Source: an uncultured Actinomycetes bacterium | GTDB lineage: Bacteria > Actinomycetota > Thermoleophilia > Solirubrobacterales > Solirubrobacteraceae | NCBI GenBank assembly: GCA_937888775.1 | Contig: CALAQT010000273.1 | Span: 1 to 11,688 of the forward strand | Direction of reading: 5' to 3' | DNA length: 11,688 bases | In this document: in pieces, positions 11,645 through 11,688 of the stretch | Layout of the letters: each line of letters opens with the position of its first letter | Position numbering within the stretch: the first letter of the stretch is position 1 | Notes under the pieces: generated by a model | The model's database searches: none | Told to the model about the DNA's origin: nothing | What the model saw: only the letters and a program-made list of their open reading frames with translations | Made by a program: the position numbers and the translations under genes

Positions 11645-11688
11645 CCGACCGGCCGCCACCCGCGCCGACCGACGCCGAGGTCGACGCC
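11641..11688 (+). CDS. Start of a coupled gene, probably the sensor histidine kinase (3' end missing)
   Basis: GTG 11641 overlaps the response regulator stop as GTGA and opens a frame that runs to the window edge (16 codons: MTDRPPPAPTDAEVDA). The Pro-rich, acidic cytoplasmic N-terminus is not diagnostic. The call rests on the usual regulator-then-kinase gene order. Confidence 0.5.
   Translation, partial: MTDRPPPAPTDAEVDA

Overview
This window is very GC-rich DNA with short or overlapping gene junctions, several ATGA/GTGA/TGATG stop-start overlaps, and TANNNT -10 boxes placed so close to start codons that leaderless transcripts are likely. Together with an actinobacterial-style acyl-CoA ligase and a lactate-monooxygenase-like flavoenzyme, this suggests a deep-branching actinomycete, perhaps Thermoleophilia/Solirubrobacterales. 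That placement is inference; no marker gene fixes the taxon.

Left part (1-5561, all + strand): the 3' two thirds of a PTS enzyme I gene (ptsI); pgsA (phosphatidylglycerophosphate synthase family); an extended SDR/epimerase whose ATG overlaps the pgsA stop; an acyl-CoA ligase of the AMP-forming family; and an FMN-dependent alpha-hydroxy-acid oxidase. In both of the last two genes, family-like coding sequence continues in frame upstream of the first ATG/GTG/TTG, so their true starts look non-canonical or damaged. The ligase also carries a Lys/Gly/Ala-rich repeat insertion before its P-loop.

Middle (5562-7655): a repeat-rich stretch. Three copies of one interspersed repeat, each built from one forward and two inverted units with a GTGCGGCG-N(4-5)-ATCCGCC core, alternate with a small single-pass membrane protein gene and a class V aminotransferase-fold gene. 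The third copy is interrupted by a 41-bp hairpin flanked by TTAG direct repeats, and its last unit supplies the final codons of fdhD.

Right part: on the minus strand, a metallo-beta-lactamase-fold hydrolase gene (split by a one-base frameshift), a TetR regulator and fdhD form a tightly packed operon read from an AT-rich promoter with inverted repeats near 9673-9714. A second minus-strand pair, a 64-residue protein and a cysteine-dioxygenase-like cupin, is read from a recognisable -35/-10 promoter and overlaps by GTGA. Divergent from this, on the + strand, come a 67-residue charged helical protein, then an OmpR/PhoB-type response regulator preceded by an 11-bp-phased TGAAC direct repeat resembling a Pho box, and the first 16 codons of a translationally coupled gene, probably its sensor kinase.

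No RNA genes, CRISPR arrays, transposase genes or phage genes were seen. The most novel items are the three-copy mosaic repeat with its small hairpin insertion, the two neighbouring genes lacking canonical starts, and the frameshift at GGG-TGA-C in the hydrolase gene.
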